Positions 32,419-44,954 of a stretch of 64,000 bases of DNA are shown here, one piece after another. Positions within the stretch are counted from its first letter, which is position 1; every line of letters starts with the position of its first letter. Both the position numbers and the translations under genes were made by a program. The notes under the pieces are model-generated. The model was not told where the DNA came from, made no database searches, and saw only the letters and a program-made list of their open reading frames with translations. The stretch covers positions 124,001-188,000 of the forward strand of contig JACVRA010000077.1 in the NCBI GenBank assembly GCA_019828545.1. Direction: 5' to 3'. This stretch comes from Paracamarosporium sp. OC-R06-R3. Lineage: Eukaryota; Ascomycota; Dothideomycetes; Pleosporales; Didymosphaeriaceae.

Positions 32419-34890
32419 ATGTCTACTGTTGAGGCTCCTCTACCACAGGGTGCAGGATATGGAGTCGTCGTTGGGCTCGGCGTCGCTTTTGCCTTGGGTA
32501 TGTGCACACCTAAAACTTTCTTATCGTGTGGCTGATTTGCAAAGGCATGTTATGGGTAACGAATGCATTGAAACGTGCTTTCAACGAGAACAACAAATCT
32601 ACCGAGACGTACGATTATTCGATTACTGATGGATTCAAATTGTTTAATGCATTACAGATTCATGGTTGCCGGTCGCAGTGTTGGAACGGGTCTGACGTCT
32701 GCTGCCGTTATCGCGTCCTGGCTATACAGTACCGCATTGCTCGCCGGTTCTCTATTGACTTACCGGTATGGATTGGCACTAGGCGTCTGGTGGGGAGCGT
32801 CTGCATCTACTATGATCTGCCTAATGGCCTTTCTTTCCATCGAAACGAAGCGAAAAGCTCCGAATGCACATACTATGCTCGAGATCATTCGAGTCAGATA
32901 TGGAAACAAGGTCCATGTTCTTTGGATCTTCCTTTGCTTGCTAAATAACACATTCATATTTTCAAGTAAGTGTAGCCTTTAGCAGTTGGTTTCTGAGTTC
33001 AATGAGTATCACAGCTGACTTAGTCACTTAGGTATGGTACTGGGAGCAAGTACCGCGATCACAGCATTGACGGGTATGGATGCAACGGCCAGCACCTATC
33101 TCCTTCCGTTGGGCGTCGCGATATATACGTACTTCGGCGGATTGAAAGCAACGTTCTTGACGGATTACGTGCACACGACTATCATCATGATTATCTTAGT
33201 GTGGATGACTATCAAGGTATATAAATAGATACTTCAAAAGTCTCAGTTTACTGATCGAGCAATACAGATCATTACATATAAGGAGATCGGCTCGATTGGA
33301 GCGCTTTACGATGCAGTCATCCAAGCTAGTATCGACAAACCTGTAAAAGGAAATTACAAGGGTTCATATTTGACGATGCGGAGTGATGAGTGCTTGTACT
33401 TTGGCATCTTGCATGTAGTGTATGTACCTTTTTTCTACGCTAGCATTCACTAGGAATAAACTAACACCGTTAGTTCGAATTTTGGAGCAGTCATCATGGA
33501 TACAGGATTCTGGCAGAAGGGCTTTTCTGCCGATGTTGCGGCTGCTGTACCCGGCTACATTCTGGGCGGAGTTGCTTCATTCTCAGTACCTTGGGCTTTT
33601 GGTACTATCGCTGGCCTCGCAGCTTTAGCATTGGAGAATACACCTGCATGGCCGACATACCCAAACGTAAGTCAGGATTTAACCTATCGCCTTAATGGTC
33701 ACTAAAATCAAACAGCCCATGAGTGAAGCCGATGTTGGGGCCGGATTGGTGCTGCCATATGTTGCGCAAACGGTAGCAGGCAAAGGGGGCGCCGCGGCGC
33801 TCCTTCTGGTCATCTTCATGGTGAGGATCTCTTCCATCTCAGGCAAGGTACACATTGCTCACTAGTGACCAGTCTTGCACTTCCATTGCATCGGCACAGA
33901 TGATCGCCACCAGCTCAATTCTCTCTTTTGATATCTATGGGACATATTTTAACAAGAAGGCTACTGACAAAGACCTTATTCGTTGGTCGCACATTGGCGT
34001 TGTCGTCACCTCTATTTTTATCTCCACCATTGCCACCGCATTTCACCGTGGTGGTGTTGACATGGTACGCGTTTCGCAGTCCTTTAATATCACCATACTT
34101 TGACAGACTTACGTCTCGATTGTCTCCAACCCATGAACTAATTTATTCATAGACATGGCTCGTCTACATGCTCGGAAATTTCACAAATCCCGGTTGCGTC
34201 CCTACGCTCCTATCCCTCCTCTGGTCTCGCCAAACACGGCTCGCAGCCACCATCGCCCCCATTCTGGGTATGGCCTGCGGACTTTCCGTCTGGCTCGGTA
34301 CCGCATACGCGTATTTCGGCGCCATCACTATCGCATCTACGGGCTCCACAATGCCGTGCCTCTTCGGTTGTGTTACTGCTATGTTTGTTCCGCTTCCAAC
34401 TTCGATCATCACCAGCTTGGTGTGGCCTGAGAAATTCGACTGGGAGGTGTTTGCCACAGACATCAAGCGGGTCCGAGCAGAACATGCTTCCGGGATGTTG
34501 GATGCTGCAGAAATTGAAAGGAGACAAGTGGAGGACGACCGGGAGCGCGCAGCATATTTTACGCCTGAGCGTGTGGCGTATATGAAGCGTATGAGTCGGT
34601 GGGCTGCAGGTTGGGCGGTATTCACCATTGTAGGGCATGTGCTGCTTTGGCCGCTGCCGATGTATGGGGCGAAGATGACATTCTCCAAGTCCCTTTTTCA
34701 GGCTTGGATAGTCATTTCGCTTGTTTGGTTATGGTTTACGTTGGTGGTTGCCATCTTCTACCCATTGTACGATGGTGGTGTGATGCAGATATGGATGGTT
34801 ATACAAGGCAGAACTGGGAAGAAGAAGAAGGAATTAGATTCTGGGAGCTCTACTCCGGCCTTTGAGAGCACGGAGGTTATGAAGGCGTAG
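32419..34890 (+). CDS. DUR3: Urea active transporter (sodium:solute symporter family)
   Basis: Nine exons: 32419-32497, 32545-32608, 32658-32965, 33032-33216, 33268-33419, 33474-33666, 33716-33820, 33873-34064 and 34153-34890, giving 671 residues. All splice phases agree. Key segments: GYGVVVGLGVAFALG (first helix), TFMVAGRSVGTGLT across intron 2, NNTFIFSSMVLGASTAI across intron 3, YTYFGGLKATFLTDYVHT, FGAVIMDTGFWQKGFSA, and SSILSFDIYGTYFNKKA. The order and content match fungal DUR3, a plasma-membrane proton-coupled high-affinity urea (and polyamine) transporter. The C-terminus is a charged cytosolic tail. The upstream region holds GATA-type sites, in line with nitrogen repression. Confidence 0.9.
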
Positions 34891-35831
34891 GATAAGAAAG
34901 AGGTGGAAGGTGAGAGACAGCATTGCCTGAGACGAGCGCAGGTTGAGTACTATGTCAAGATGCACCCTCGCTTCCACATGATAGGTCGCTAATGTCATCA
35001 AAGTCACGTTTTTCTTCTCCAAACTGTAGCTCATCTAGACATGCACTATACTACAGTATGACAATTCTTAACCCTTTCTAATGAGGCTATACACACTGGA
35101 ATGATGAATAGATATACTAACCGAAGACTTGTGAACAGTTACCGTAAAATGTATGGTTCACATAGTTTAGATACATAGACACCTAATATAGCCTCTTCCA
35201 ATCTTACCGTTCTTGGTCACCCTAAGCCTTCGTCCTTCACGCATCCTACAAGGCGGTATCGACCACGTTTTCGGATATCACCATTTCCGAGCCCTTTGAT
35301 AGGGGCAATGTGTTTGTTGATAAGGGGATGTCTCAATACCATGGTTCGTATATCTCGGAAGCACGCATAAATATACACTAACGGTTACCTTCTGAGACGA
35401 TTGGCCCCAGAATCGGGGCTTATAGTGCGTTTGTGTTGCACACACCATGAAAAGCGATTGCGGGTGGCCTCCAATTATGCAAATCTCAAGGATGTACTTT
35501 CCAAATTTATCCCTAGTGCACAAAAAAAACGATATATTGCCCCGCTCTTGAACCTACCATCAGATTAACTGCTTCTTTTCTTCTACACCACCCACCAAAC
35601 AACCATTCTGAATCTACTCATGGCTCTCAAAACCCGAAGTGCCTGATTCTCACGACGACTCTTGCTGCGGCATTAATCAGATATATGCCTGGTCGAAAGT
35701 TTCTAGTACAGTGTTTTACTCAGACTATGAATCATCAACTACTTCAGAACCCCACAAGTCAACGCAAGATCATGAAAGTCACTCGACTCTGCATCCCGCA
35801 AGTCAACGTAAGTTTACCACCCACTAAATGA
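34891..35831. other. Intergenic
   Basis: Downstream of DUR3. An open frame at 35639-35827 (non-ATG start) is Ser/Thr/His-rich and might be an upstream exon of the following zinc-finger-like region, but the phases do not join cleanly. Confidence 0.35.
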
Positions 35832-37213
35832 GAAAAAGTAAGCAGTAAACAACCTTCACCATCTTCTGCTGGCCCTCCTGACACGCACAATGCAGCTGAG
35901 CCCCATCTCTCCCATCTAGAAGAGACCACACCCTCTCCCACTATACCAGAAAGGTTCGACTTAGCCAGTCCCCCGGGCAGCCAAGCCGCTGCATCCCCGT
36001 CCTCCGTCGGTATACAACCAATACCAACTCAAGGCCCGTTCTACTGCCCGTTCAAGACTTGCCGAAAGAAGCAACACGCACACAAAGACTACCGAGCGTT
36101 AGCACAACATTGTACAAGCCACACCCCGGCGATGTTATTGAGAGAGACTCCCCTACACCCAACGGTACATCGAATATACCCTGCCAAAGAGGATGTGGTG
36201 CACGTTTTGCTTCGTATATTGCAGCTATTCTCCACCTCAGACCAACCCGTGCTGAATGCACTGTTCCAGAACCAATGTCCGTGGCGTGCATACACAGACT
36301 GCTCATTCTTTGCCAAGAACGCAAACGTACTTGTTCATCATTACCATCAATACCGACACGATCCTCGGGGCCCGTGGCAGTTCTCCGTAGGGTGCGGTCA
36401 CTTCTACGCATGCATCTACACATTAGCTAGCCACCAAAAAACGTGTAATGGCGTTCCAACTGTTGACAAATTACCGATGCGCTTTCGCTTGACAACAGCA
36501 ACTCGAACAGGACAACAAGACCCACCCAGTATCATTGTTGTCGCTCGGCATCCGACAGCACGCAACCTCAGTTGTGGAAAGCGGGTTGCGATACTGTCGA
36601 AGAAGGACTTCCATGCTTTGGCCGAAAGATCATCAAACATTTATCGCACATCAATGGCGATAATGTCAACAACGCAGTTCTACATGCCAGTAGTCACTGT
36701 AAAACCCGCTATCTGTCTGCACCAGCCATTAGCCATAGTTCATAGGATTCAGATTCATGTCGCCAAAGCTACATAAATACAGCATTCCACTTCACCAAAA
36801 CCATCACTGCAGACCTTCTTGCAGCTAATGCAGCAGGTATTACCCCGATCTTCCTCTCCGTCGGACTAAATGGATGGGCTTGCCGAGGCAGCTTCGTCCT
36901 CGCATATCTACCGTGCGATTTACGTTTCACCCTAGTCCTACGTTTTCGTGCGCTCGAATACGGTCGCAGTCTTGTTAAGGATATCTGCTTCCTGGACAAT
37001 GGCATTTACTGGATACAACTCGAGTCAGCCGTCTTGCTTGAAGCACTTGAGCAGGGAAGCGAAGCTACTAACACCTGCGCTAGCAAACTGGTCAGCCTGT
37101 TGGACCGTATACAAGGGTTAAAGGATACATGGCGGGAAGACCGAAGCACAGGGCTTCCCTCAGGGCGTAATGTGGTTGACATGAATCAGACGTTCACAAG
37201 ATCCAGCAACTGA
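35832..37213 (+). pseudogene. Zinc-finger-like gene of unresolved structure
   Basis: One frame is free of stops for 945 bases (35832-36776) yet has no early ATG (the first in-frame one is at 36132). It carries repeated Cys/His motifs: FYCPFKTCRKK...LAQHCTSH, CPWRAYTDCSFF...LVHHYHQYRH, and GCGHFYACIYTLASHQKTC. A second frame also carries a motif, CQRGCGARFASYIAAILH (about 36180-36235), and a C-terminal-like open stretch from 36746 to 37213 (TADLLAANAAGITPIFLSVG...DMNQTFTRSSN). The frame changes suggest either several short introns I cannot place or a decayed C2H2-type gene. No DNA-binding function can be asserted. The length of open reading and the ordered motifs argue that it derives from a real gene. 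Confidence 0.35.
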
Positions 37214-37757
37214 ATGTTTTACCTATCTATAATCTATGTATTTAGTTTGTATCTCTTGTAGGTGGCGTACACCGATCTCGATGGCAGAGGGCTCTCTATT
37301 TTGTCTTACTTCTCTGTAGCTTGGATTCAGAATACCTGAATACACCATGCTTTGTCCATGTGCTTACATACTAGAACGTGAGACGCTGTACCAAGATCTC
37401 TAGTACTAGCTAAGAGACTACGACTGACACACTCGTTTGGGCACAAAGTCTTATCCATTAAACTTAATTAATACAACTCAATGTTATTATAAAGCTCTTT
37501 ACGCGGTCACATCACTATCTATCCTTCTTCAAGCAAGGAGCTAGTTAGCTATCGTCTACACCATCATCGTCGTCCCCCTCCTCATTTCCTCTTCTTCTTC
37601 TTCTTCTTCTTCTTCTTCTTCTTCTTCTGCTGCTGCTGCTGCTGCTATGTCCCATAAAAGACGGAATGCCCATTGAGGCACAAGCTTGCTGACCATCACT
37701 CAGAACCTTTAATGCGGCGTTGTAATCCGAATCCCGTAATTCTTTTGCGATGTCTCT
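37214..37757. other. Intergenic with microsatellite
   Basis: Between the zinc-finger-like region and the convergent GT8 gene. It contains the trinucleotide repeat listed next; otherwise no features. Confidence 0.5.
37589..37646. repeat. (CTT)n-(CTG)n microsatellite
   Basis: About a dozen CTT units followed by about six CTG units, pure apart from the switch. It lies outside recognised coding sequence, 3' of the GT8 gene. Likely length-variable between isolates. Confidence 0.9.
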
Positions 37758-38882
37758 TCAAGCATGCCTCAAATCCCATGCGTCGTACCAACCCTTCATC
37801 TCCCATCTTTGCGCCTTCAAGAAGTCCTTCACCTTCTGATTTTCATATAAATATGGCTGAGTCCACCACTTCTCATGCATGCTTACAAGACCTTTTGCAA
37901 AATCGTTCTCATTTGGGCATCGTATGTTCCACTTGTAATTGACTTCAGCCCACGGCATCGGGCCGTCCCACCGATGTGCATGGTTAAGCAAGTTCTGCTC
38001 GGGGTATTTAGGATCGAACGCATTAGTGATGTTGAGCAGCGAGCGGTAGTAATCGAACGTGATGCGCGAAGGCGCAAGCAACATGAAGCCTGCGTTCATC
38101 TTCCCTATTTTCTTGAGCCCTGTACCATCCTTGGGAGGAAAGTCGTGCGTGCTATCCCATACTTCTGATAAAGACCCAAGGAGGTACTCAGGCGGCAGAG
38201 GCGCTTCGCCTTTAAGGGTGGTGATATTGTCGAGCTGTCTCGTCTCGCGGATTTCCGCCCCCTGATCGTCGAAAACGCCATCCAGTGGCAAACGCAGCAT
38301 AGTATCCCCATCAAGCATGAGAATACGACTATACTGGGTCATCTCCCAAGCCCTCAGCTTTGTCATAACATCATCCCATCGATGCTGAGCAGCATGTATC
38401 CACTCATCATTCTCAACATGTAAGAAATTAACAGAATGGATGATTGCCCCATCCTTTGCGAGGCGAGTGCGACGCGATTCGGAGACGGACGGCGTCACCA
38501 TTACTATAACATCAATACCATTGGTGCGCGTTTCAGGCTTGTGTAGAAGCTGCCATACAAGAATGCGCGTCGCAACGAAGTAGTTGTCGTCCTCGAGATC
38601 GTCCCCCTGACCAACAGTGCCAGATAGGAAAGTGACGTAGGCGAATCTTTCTTTACCATTCGCAAGTACAGGAACAGAGCCGTTCGTGAATCCTATTCCA
38701 GTACGGTAGATGTCGTTGTCTTCTTTGCTGTAGCTGGTGCTTTTGTGGTCTTGTCCAATTCCGATGCGGACGCGAATCGCTTCCGTCGTACTACTCTGGT
38801 GCAAAGTGATGAATAAAAAGATGGTCACAATTGTGGTAAACACTGCGACCATAAGGCATCGCCACTCAGAGAATGCGATCAT
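37758..38882 (-). CDS. GT8-family glycosyltransferase (GNT1/glycogenin-like), type II membrane
   Basis: A single exon of 374 residues. A short N-terminal cytosolic tail and one hydrophobic helix (about residues 9-28, LMVAVFTTIVTIFLFITL) anchor it as a type II Golgi-type protein. The catalytic domain opens RFAYVTFLSG at about residue 79, has a stretch VWQLLHKPE, and the metal/nucleotide-sugar motif DGD at residues 191-193 (RILMLDGDTMLRLPLDGVF). NAGFMLLAPS and LLNHAHRWDGPMPW follow as in fungal GT8 proteins related to glucose N-acetyltransferase 1. It probably transfers a sugar from a nucleotide donor onto a glycan in the secretory pathway; the acceptor is unknown. Confidence 0.85.
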   Translation of the reverse strand: MIAFSEWRCLMVAVFTTIVTIFLFITLHQSSTTEAIRVRIGIGQDHKSTSYSKEDNDIYRTGIGFTNGSVPVLANGKERFAYVTFLSGTVGQGDDLEDDNYFVATRILVWQLLHKPETRTNGIDVIVMVTPSVSESRRTRLAKDGAIIHSVNFLHVENDEWIHAAQHRWDDVMTKLRAWEMTQYSRILMLDGDTMLRLPLDGVFDDQGAEIRETRQLDNITTLKGEAPLPPEYLLGSLSEVWDSTHDFPPKDGTGLKKIGKMNAGFMLLAPSRITFDYYRSLLNITNAFDPKYPEQNLLNHAHRWDGPMPWAEVNYKWNIRCPNENDFAKGLVSMHEKWWTQPYLYENQKVKDFLKAQRWEMKGWYDAWDLRHA

Positions 38883-41800
38883 AGTTCCCCGAGTGCAGAC
38901 AAGATTAAGCGTTTTTCAATCTGTAAGACGGAGGGCCGTACCATATTAGTAGTGCTGGCGGTGGTATGTTAGTTCTAGCCCGGTTCCCCTACCTAGTCTT
39001 TGATCTGCCGATTGCCGTAAGCTAGCTCGTTCGAACATTAATGGTAAGGCTTTTATTCTACACGTCATTTCTACACAGCATCTATAAATTTTTCTACACG
39101 TTTACAAGGGGCATATTGTATCTCTTGACTCGGCGTGAAATGAAACGCTATTGACTCCAACACAGAGACGAAGTTCAAGTGTTCAACTGCCATAACATCG
39201 AGAAAATGGGGTGCTAAAATGTAACAATGATCTAGCGTATAGGCTCCGCGTCCAGATGCTTGCGGAACCAAGTGGATCTGCTAGCCGCTGACATGTGTCG
39301 GTGGAGCCTCCGTCACTCACTACACTACATACGTTGAGAAATGCGCTTAGGACAACTTCTCCGCGAAATTTTAAGCGGTTTCTTGTGAATAATTAAATGG
39401 CTGTCGTATGGCTTACAAATTGGTTCGGTGCGATGGGTATTTCCTCCAAAATTGGATAATGTGCTGTATTGCATCTGTGACATCGTCAAATTTAGGTTCC
39501 CAGTTTAATCCACTTCCCCGTGAAGATCGCCTCGTTTGTGTTGATCTCCCGAATGCGGCACCCGGCGGTAGATACCACGACGGCCCACCTCAAATTACTA
39601 ATCGAGTTGTTAAGAGATGAGTTGAGCTGATGGCGAAGAATCCACTCTTGGTAGTATGTCGTTATTGGAAGAAGGTTTGGGATACACGGTGTGCTTTGAT
39701 GGTAATTTAATAGGTTCAATTATATTAACTACGAATGGTTGAAAGGTCTGTGGTGTGGTTGAAGGATACATTATGCGGTGGGTGAATGGTTGACGTTGGT
39801 TTGTGTTGTGGTGCAGAAGGAGACGAGGGTAGAGGCTTCCCGAGGCCCTTGTCCAAAACTAGCATCCACTACTCACCCATGAACGTGACCGAACGTGAGC
39901 AATCTACTCTAATCAAGTTGTATAGGTAGCGAAGTTAGATATCCTAACAATCTTATTCTAAGATAATTATGCGATGGAGTCCAGCCTCATTAAGCACTGT
40001 GTCAGCTAGTATATTCCTTTCGCGAAATTTGTTCTTAGCCAACATGTTGTCTCCTTAGACTGATGTACCTACGAGATGCCACCTTTGTTACCCTACCGCC
40101 CTGTCCCACTATGAATGGTGAAACATTGTTATGCCCACTAAAAAGGGCGTAGTATAACCTGCTGCGGACCCCAACGAAAAGGTTTCAAAGAACACTCGAA
40201 TGGCTTCCAACCACGTGCTACATCTGACTGCGTTGGTAAGAACCACTAGAGCGGAGCATGATTTAAATCACAAGTATGTAATTCTACAGTAGCGCGCACG
40301 AAGCGATTGATTAACTAAATTACGGAAATTCGATCGTGAGGTCGGACCGTGCAAAGCACGAGATGGTCTATAGGTGACTACCACCAAGAACGGATCCGAG
40401 GCAGGGGCTACGATAACGAGCAAAGCAAGCCTCTAGAAAATCACATACGTCAACTAAAAAGGTAAGACAGCACCCTGGAGAGCCACCAGTCTTCGACCTG
40501 TTAGTCTTCCTCGACTCGAATTCGTCCCTCATCCCGTCTCTTCGGAAATAATGTACATGGCTACAAAACGGTACACATGTATACAAGTACCAAAAAGAAC
40601 GAGATGCCGCCGTTGGATACGCTGGAGTCTGTGGTACTGGACGCTCTGAGGCCTGGTTTTCCACCTTCGGGGTTCTTCGTGTGTTTACGAGTTTACAAGC
40701 CTACGGCTATCCTGTTTATTATGATTGATCCACACCCCAACGACGTTGCTATTAGTGGTTGACGAGCATAGAATGGGAGGAGAACAAACAAGGGAAAGTG
40801 GTCAACAAGGGTAAAGCATATGCTACCGGAGATTATAGAACGCAACAATCGGCTGCTGGCTGTATGTTCAATGGTAAGGGGGTATGATATTGATGAACTG
40901 GAAGCATGTGCTTTTGAGGTATGAAACGACGTCAAAGTGAGGTAAGTTGTGAATATATTCAAGTCGAACGTCCAAAGAATATCAGCACAGAGAGCCGAAT
41001 GCCACAATGCAATAGCGTGACAAACATTCGATGACCGCATGGTCAACCGTATCATGCTTAACTTCGTCGAGAGCACCCTCGCGATCATCGTTGGTCACTC
41101 GAGGTATAGTAAAGACACTGCGTCACCCCGGGTTAGACAATACACAGGCCGGCTGGACTTGCGTTTCGGCCATGTTAGTGCGCATATGTGGACGCTAACT
41201 CGCAAATGAGATACAGGCACGGCTTACAAGGCTATCCGTTCGCTTCTCAGTCCGCGTCGGGTTCAGTGTCGTGTTGGGGAATCCAGTTCCCCACCACTCC
41301 CCACCACTCCCCACCGTTGAGTTTAGATGTGGAGATGGAATTCCGTGTTGTCATACAAACCCGAAAAAACTTCAATGCAACACACATTGTCTGTGCATTC
41401 GCTCACGAATCCGCGACACCTCAATGGCTCACATACAATGGCTAGCACAAGGCGACACAGCACGAGCTGTGGTAACACGTTTCCGGCGTGCGCCTCGTAC
41501 CGTACTCGGCTCCGGTTGAACTTCACCATCCCCACCCACTATAACATAGCGTCGTAAGCCTGCAACCCATCCTCACCTTCCTGTGTTTCAGCATCGAATA
41601 AAAGCACGAGTCGAATATTGAAGAAGCACGACGAATTATTGAAATATTGGAAGCGTGGCAATCACCTGCACGATCGCGATCCCCAGCTGTACTCGCGGTG
41701 GCACCACACAAGCTATGGCCCGACCGTGCCCCACACGCACCAATGGTAGTGGTTAAGTCTCAGGTGGAACGGATTAGTGGCTATTATTAGGCGTATTGAC

Positions 41801-42509
41801 CGTTGGCATCGTAATGCAATCCACTCCAAGTAATTGCTGGAAAGGAGGTCTTGATGGAGGGATGACTCTTCAGCAATATTGTTATGGTGGAGGGGAAACC
41901 GGGAGAGGGGCCGTGGCAGCAAGGCTCGTTCTATGTGCTTACGGACCGTGATTTCGTGATCGACACGACACAACCAATACGTCGACTGTGCGTTTCCGAG
42001 GGAGCATGGCGTCTCTCTAGGCTAGCAGCTGTGTTTGCCTGAAACAGATGGGCGTCCACTGAATGACCGGCTAGGCTGACGCCACCCTTCGTCGCAATGG
42101 CACTGCTTCGACCATCCGCACGCCGGGCAGCAATGACAGCAAACGGCGCGTCCAGCAGCTCGATTAGCACGACCTCCGAAAGAGAAATGAGCAAAGCGAG
42201 CATCGCCACGGAAAGGCTGGAGCGCGCGGACGAGACGGGCCTATAATTGGCTGGGGCCCCCTGATGGCGCCGTTGCCAGGCCAGGGTGGCGCAGGGTAGC
42301 GAAAACAGGGGGAGCTTTTCCCGCCTGCAGGTTGGAGGCCCCATGGGCTCAAATAAAAGGCGACGCGTCTCCTGAGTGCGTTGAGCCTTCATCCATTCAC
42401 TTGGTCCATCCCGTCGCTTACTAGACTTCTCATCCAGTCCATCGTTGAATATCACTCCATAATATATAACAGTCACTTCCCTTAATCCCAACAAACCACA
42501 ACTGTCAGA
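38883..42509. other. 3.6-kb region without a supportable gene
   Basis: Only short open frames without recognisable features. A short tandem repeat lies at 41289-41315. GC content rises from about 41100 towards the GPI-anchored protein gene. No transposase, rRNA, tRNA or terminal repeats seen. A fast-evolving or non-coding gene could be missed here. Confidence 0.5.
41289..41315. repeat. 10-base tandem repeat, 2.7 copies
   Basis: The unit CCCCACCACT is repeated head to tail without mismatch. It lies in non-coding DNA and its role is unknown. Confidence 0.85.
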
Positions 42510-43131
42510 ATGCGCGCCTTCATCCTCGTGTCTGCTCTTGCAGCTGCTGCTTTCGCTCAGGACTCCTCCGCTGAGTCGTCTGCTGCGTCTGTCACTGAGG
42601 CTCCCTCTGTAAGTTGTGCCCAGTTTCGAATTACAAACACCATCTAACAGTGACTAGTCCTCCGTCGATGCCTTCCCTCAGACTACCTTCCTCGGACAGA
42701 CTGATTCTCGAGGTGTCGTAACGGGCCAGCCCGCCGTTGAGACCTCGCAACCTGCTCAGCCAGACGCCGATACTTCCATCCCGCTGCTCGAGACCTCTCT
42801 CCCAGCCTTCGTGACCATCCCCGCCGTTCCTACTGGTATCAACACTGTTGTCATTCCTCTCGGTCGCAACAGCACCACCCAGGTTGTTGTTTCCGCAAAC
42901 AACTCCACCACCATTGTCTACGGTGCTCCTCAGACTGCCTCCTCGGGTGCTAAGACTACTGGCACCGGCCGCGCATCTGGCACAGGTTCCGAGTCCGGAT
43001 CCTCTGGCTCACCCACTGGCTCCGATGCCTCCGGCTCCGGCTCTGCTCCTAGCAACACCCCTGGTGCTGCTGCCAACGTCCAGGTCGCTGCTGGCTTCCT
43101 TGGTGCCGGTCTTCTCGCTGCTTTCTTGTAA
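42510..43131 (+). CDS. GPI-anchored Ser/Thr-rich cell-surface protein
   Basis: Two exons, 42510-42608 and 42658-43131, give 190 residues. The signal peptide is MRAFILVSALAAAAFAQ. The body is Ser/Thr-rich with several N-glycosylation sites (NST, NNST), and the second half is a Gly/Ser/Thr low-complexity region (SGTGSESGSSGSPTGSD). The C-terminus, AAANVQVAAGFLGAGLLAAFL, has the small-residue cleavage region plus hydrophobic tail of a GPI signal. This architecture is typical of short fungal cell-wall proteins. Codon use is strongly C-ending, as in highly expressed genes. No enzymatic domain is seen. Confidence 0.85.
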
Positions 43132-43637
43132 ACAATTTGTCCGATTTGACTTTGTTACGCGTCGCGCGTCGCTTGATTTAAAATTCATGTTGGGTAGCCT
43201 AGTTAGGTAGCTACTGTTCGATCCTTTAAGATACCTCTAGTCGTGCATTATATGGCGCATTGGACTGATGCTTGTATGCATAATGTTTATTGGGATACTT
43301 GATCTTAGGTATTGTTACATAATAGTCGTAAGATGAATTAAAACTATATCGGATCAATGGTTTTTACTTCGTGGTGTTGCGACGTAATAAACAGACCTTA
43401 GTGTAGTGGCTTGTACCTGACGATCATGCGGACAACCCCGCTGAAAGAATAAGGCCGACGACATTACCGCGCAACGATAAGTCCTACCCGTGTCGACCTA
43501 GGCCACAACTTGTCGCACACTCTATATCGATCGCCTGAATTCTCTCGCGAACCGCTCGTTTATCACGGCATTGTACAAGCCTCGTTGCTATACGTTGAAC
43601 TCGAATACACTTTGCAATATCAGCCCCACTACCGACC
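43132..43637. other. Intergenic
   Basis: 3' UTR of the GPI-anchored protein gene and promoter of the formamidase gene; no further features. Confidence 0.5.
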
Positions 43638-44591
43638 ATGTATTCCCGCGATCCCATAATTCCATATCTTAAACACCTCGCCTCCGTTCCATACAAATCC
43701 AACGCCACGCGCCACCAAACACTCGACATCTGGCTGCCAGAGAACCAGAATACTTCAAAAGCAGCCACATGGCTCATCTACGTACACGGAGGCGCCTGGC
43801 GCGATCCAATGCAGGACTCTCTCTGTGCGGTTCCTACGCTCCGCTCCCTCGTCAAAACTCATCCAGAGTTGGCTCATCAGAGACATATTGCGGGGATCGC
43901 CTCCATCAATTATAGACTTTCGAAATACGAGAATCATGCAACAGATCCGAGCTCACCAGAAGACCCAGATAGGAATGTACAGCACCCGGAACACGCACGA
44001 GATGTAAGAGATGCGCTAGAGTATTTGATTCGGGAGTATAAGGTAGAAAGATGGATTGGCGTCGGACACTCTTGCGGCGCAACGCTGTTGCTGCATCTCC
44101 CACTTCTTTCCAACACCACCGGGTCGAACCAGGGCACACCATCCAGGATCCAGGATACCCTGCAAGGACTGATTTTGTTGGCCGGTATTTACGACATCCC
44201 TCTCTTCCTTGCCTCTCACTCTCCTCCCGCTTGCTCTGATTCCATATCTGCCATCTACGCCTCTATCATTGCTGGCGCATTTGGCGCAGACCCTCAGGCT
44301 TATGCGATTGTATCACCTACACATCTTGATACTAGGGATCTGTGGGGGCGATACATCCTGTTAGGGTACAGTGCAGAAGATCAGTTGGTTGAGCCGCAGC
44401 AGAGGGACGCCATGCTGAAGCGGTATCTGCAGGAAGGGTGGGTGCAGAGGATTGATGCTCAAGGCCAGACTGAGCCCGCAAAGGTCGTAGAGATAAAGGA
44501 CTTAGCCATGGACCATGATAAATTATGGGAAGAAGGGTCTCAGATAGCGGATCTAATCGCTGAGCTCGTGGCGAAGCTAGGTATGGATTGA
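43638..44591 (+). CDS. BNA7: Kynurenine formamidase
   Basis: A single exon of 317 residues with the alpha/beta-hydrolase fold of fungal BNA7. HGGAW at residues 50-54 forms the oxyanion hole. GHSCGA at 143-148 holds the nucleophile Ser145. YSAEDQLVEPQQ supplies the likely catalytic Asp and LAMDHDKLWEE the His near the C-terminus. The enzyme hydrolyses N-formylkynurenine to kynurenine plus formate in tryptophan-to-NAD synthesis, in the cytosol. Length is normal for the filamentous-fungal family. It is convergent with the stomatin-like gene. Confidence 0.9.
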   Translation: MYSRDPIIPYLKHLASVPYKSNATRHQTLDIWLPENQNTSKAATWLIYVHGGAWRDPMQDSLCAVPTLRSLVKTHPELAHQRHIAGIASINYRLSKYENHATDPSSPEDPDRNVQHPEHARDVRDALEYLIREYKVERWIGVGHSCGATLLLHLPLLSNTTGSNQGTPSRIQDTLQGLILLAGIYDIPLFLASHSPPACSDSISAIYASIIAGAFGADPQAYAIVSPTHLDTRDLWGRYILLGYSAEDQLVEPQQRDAMLKRYLQEGWVQRIDAQGQTEPAKVVEIKDLAMDHDKLWEEGSQIADLIAELVAKLGMD

Positions 44592-44954
44592 CGGAGTCTT
44601 AGAGGGTCTTTAAGCTGTAATACCCCATGCTATTTTCGATCCCTCTAGCATGGTTATAAAGAATATCAACGAAGGAACAAACGATTGCATATGAATTTTG
44701 CGGCTCCAGTAGCCATGCGAGAGGTTCAATTCTCGTAATTGCTATTAACATTCGTATTGCGGAGTCTTTCTGACGGAGAGGAGAACTCCGATGCTGGAAC
44801 AGAGGCTTACTTTTAACCTGTCCGACCTATCTAATAAACTCAATGTTTGCTATCGTATTGATACAGCGTGGTAATGTACACTACGTCCATTGCTCCATTT
44901 TCCTATACGATTCCTTCTTGCAAAGTTTCTCCTCACCTCCTGGTGATTTACCTC
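44592..44954. other. Intergenic between convergent genes
   Basis: Two 3' UTRs meet here. No tRNA or repeat is seen. Confidence 0.5.
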
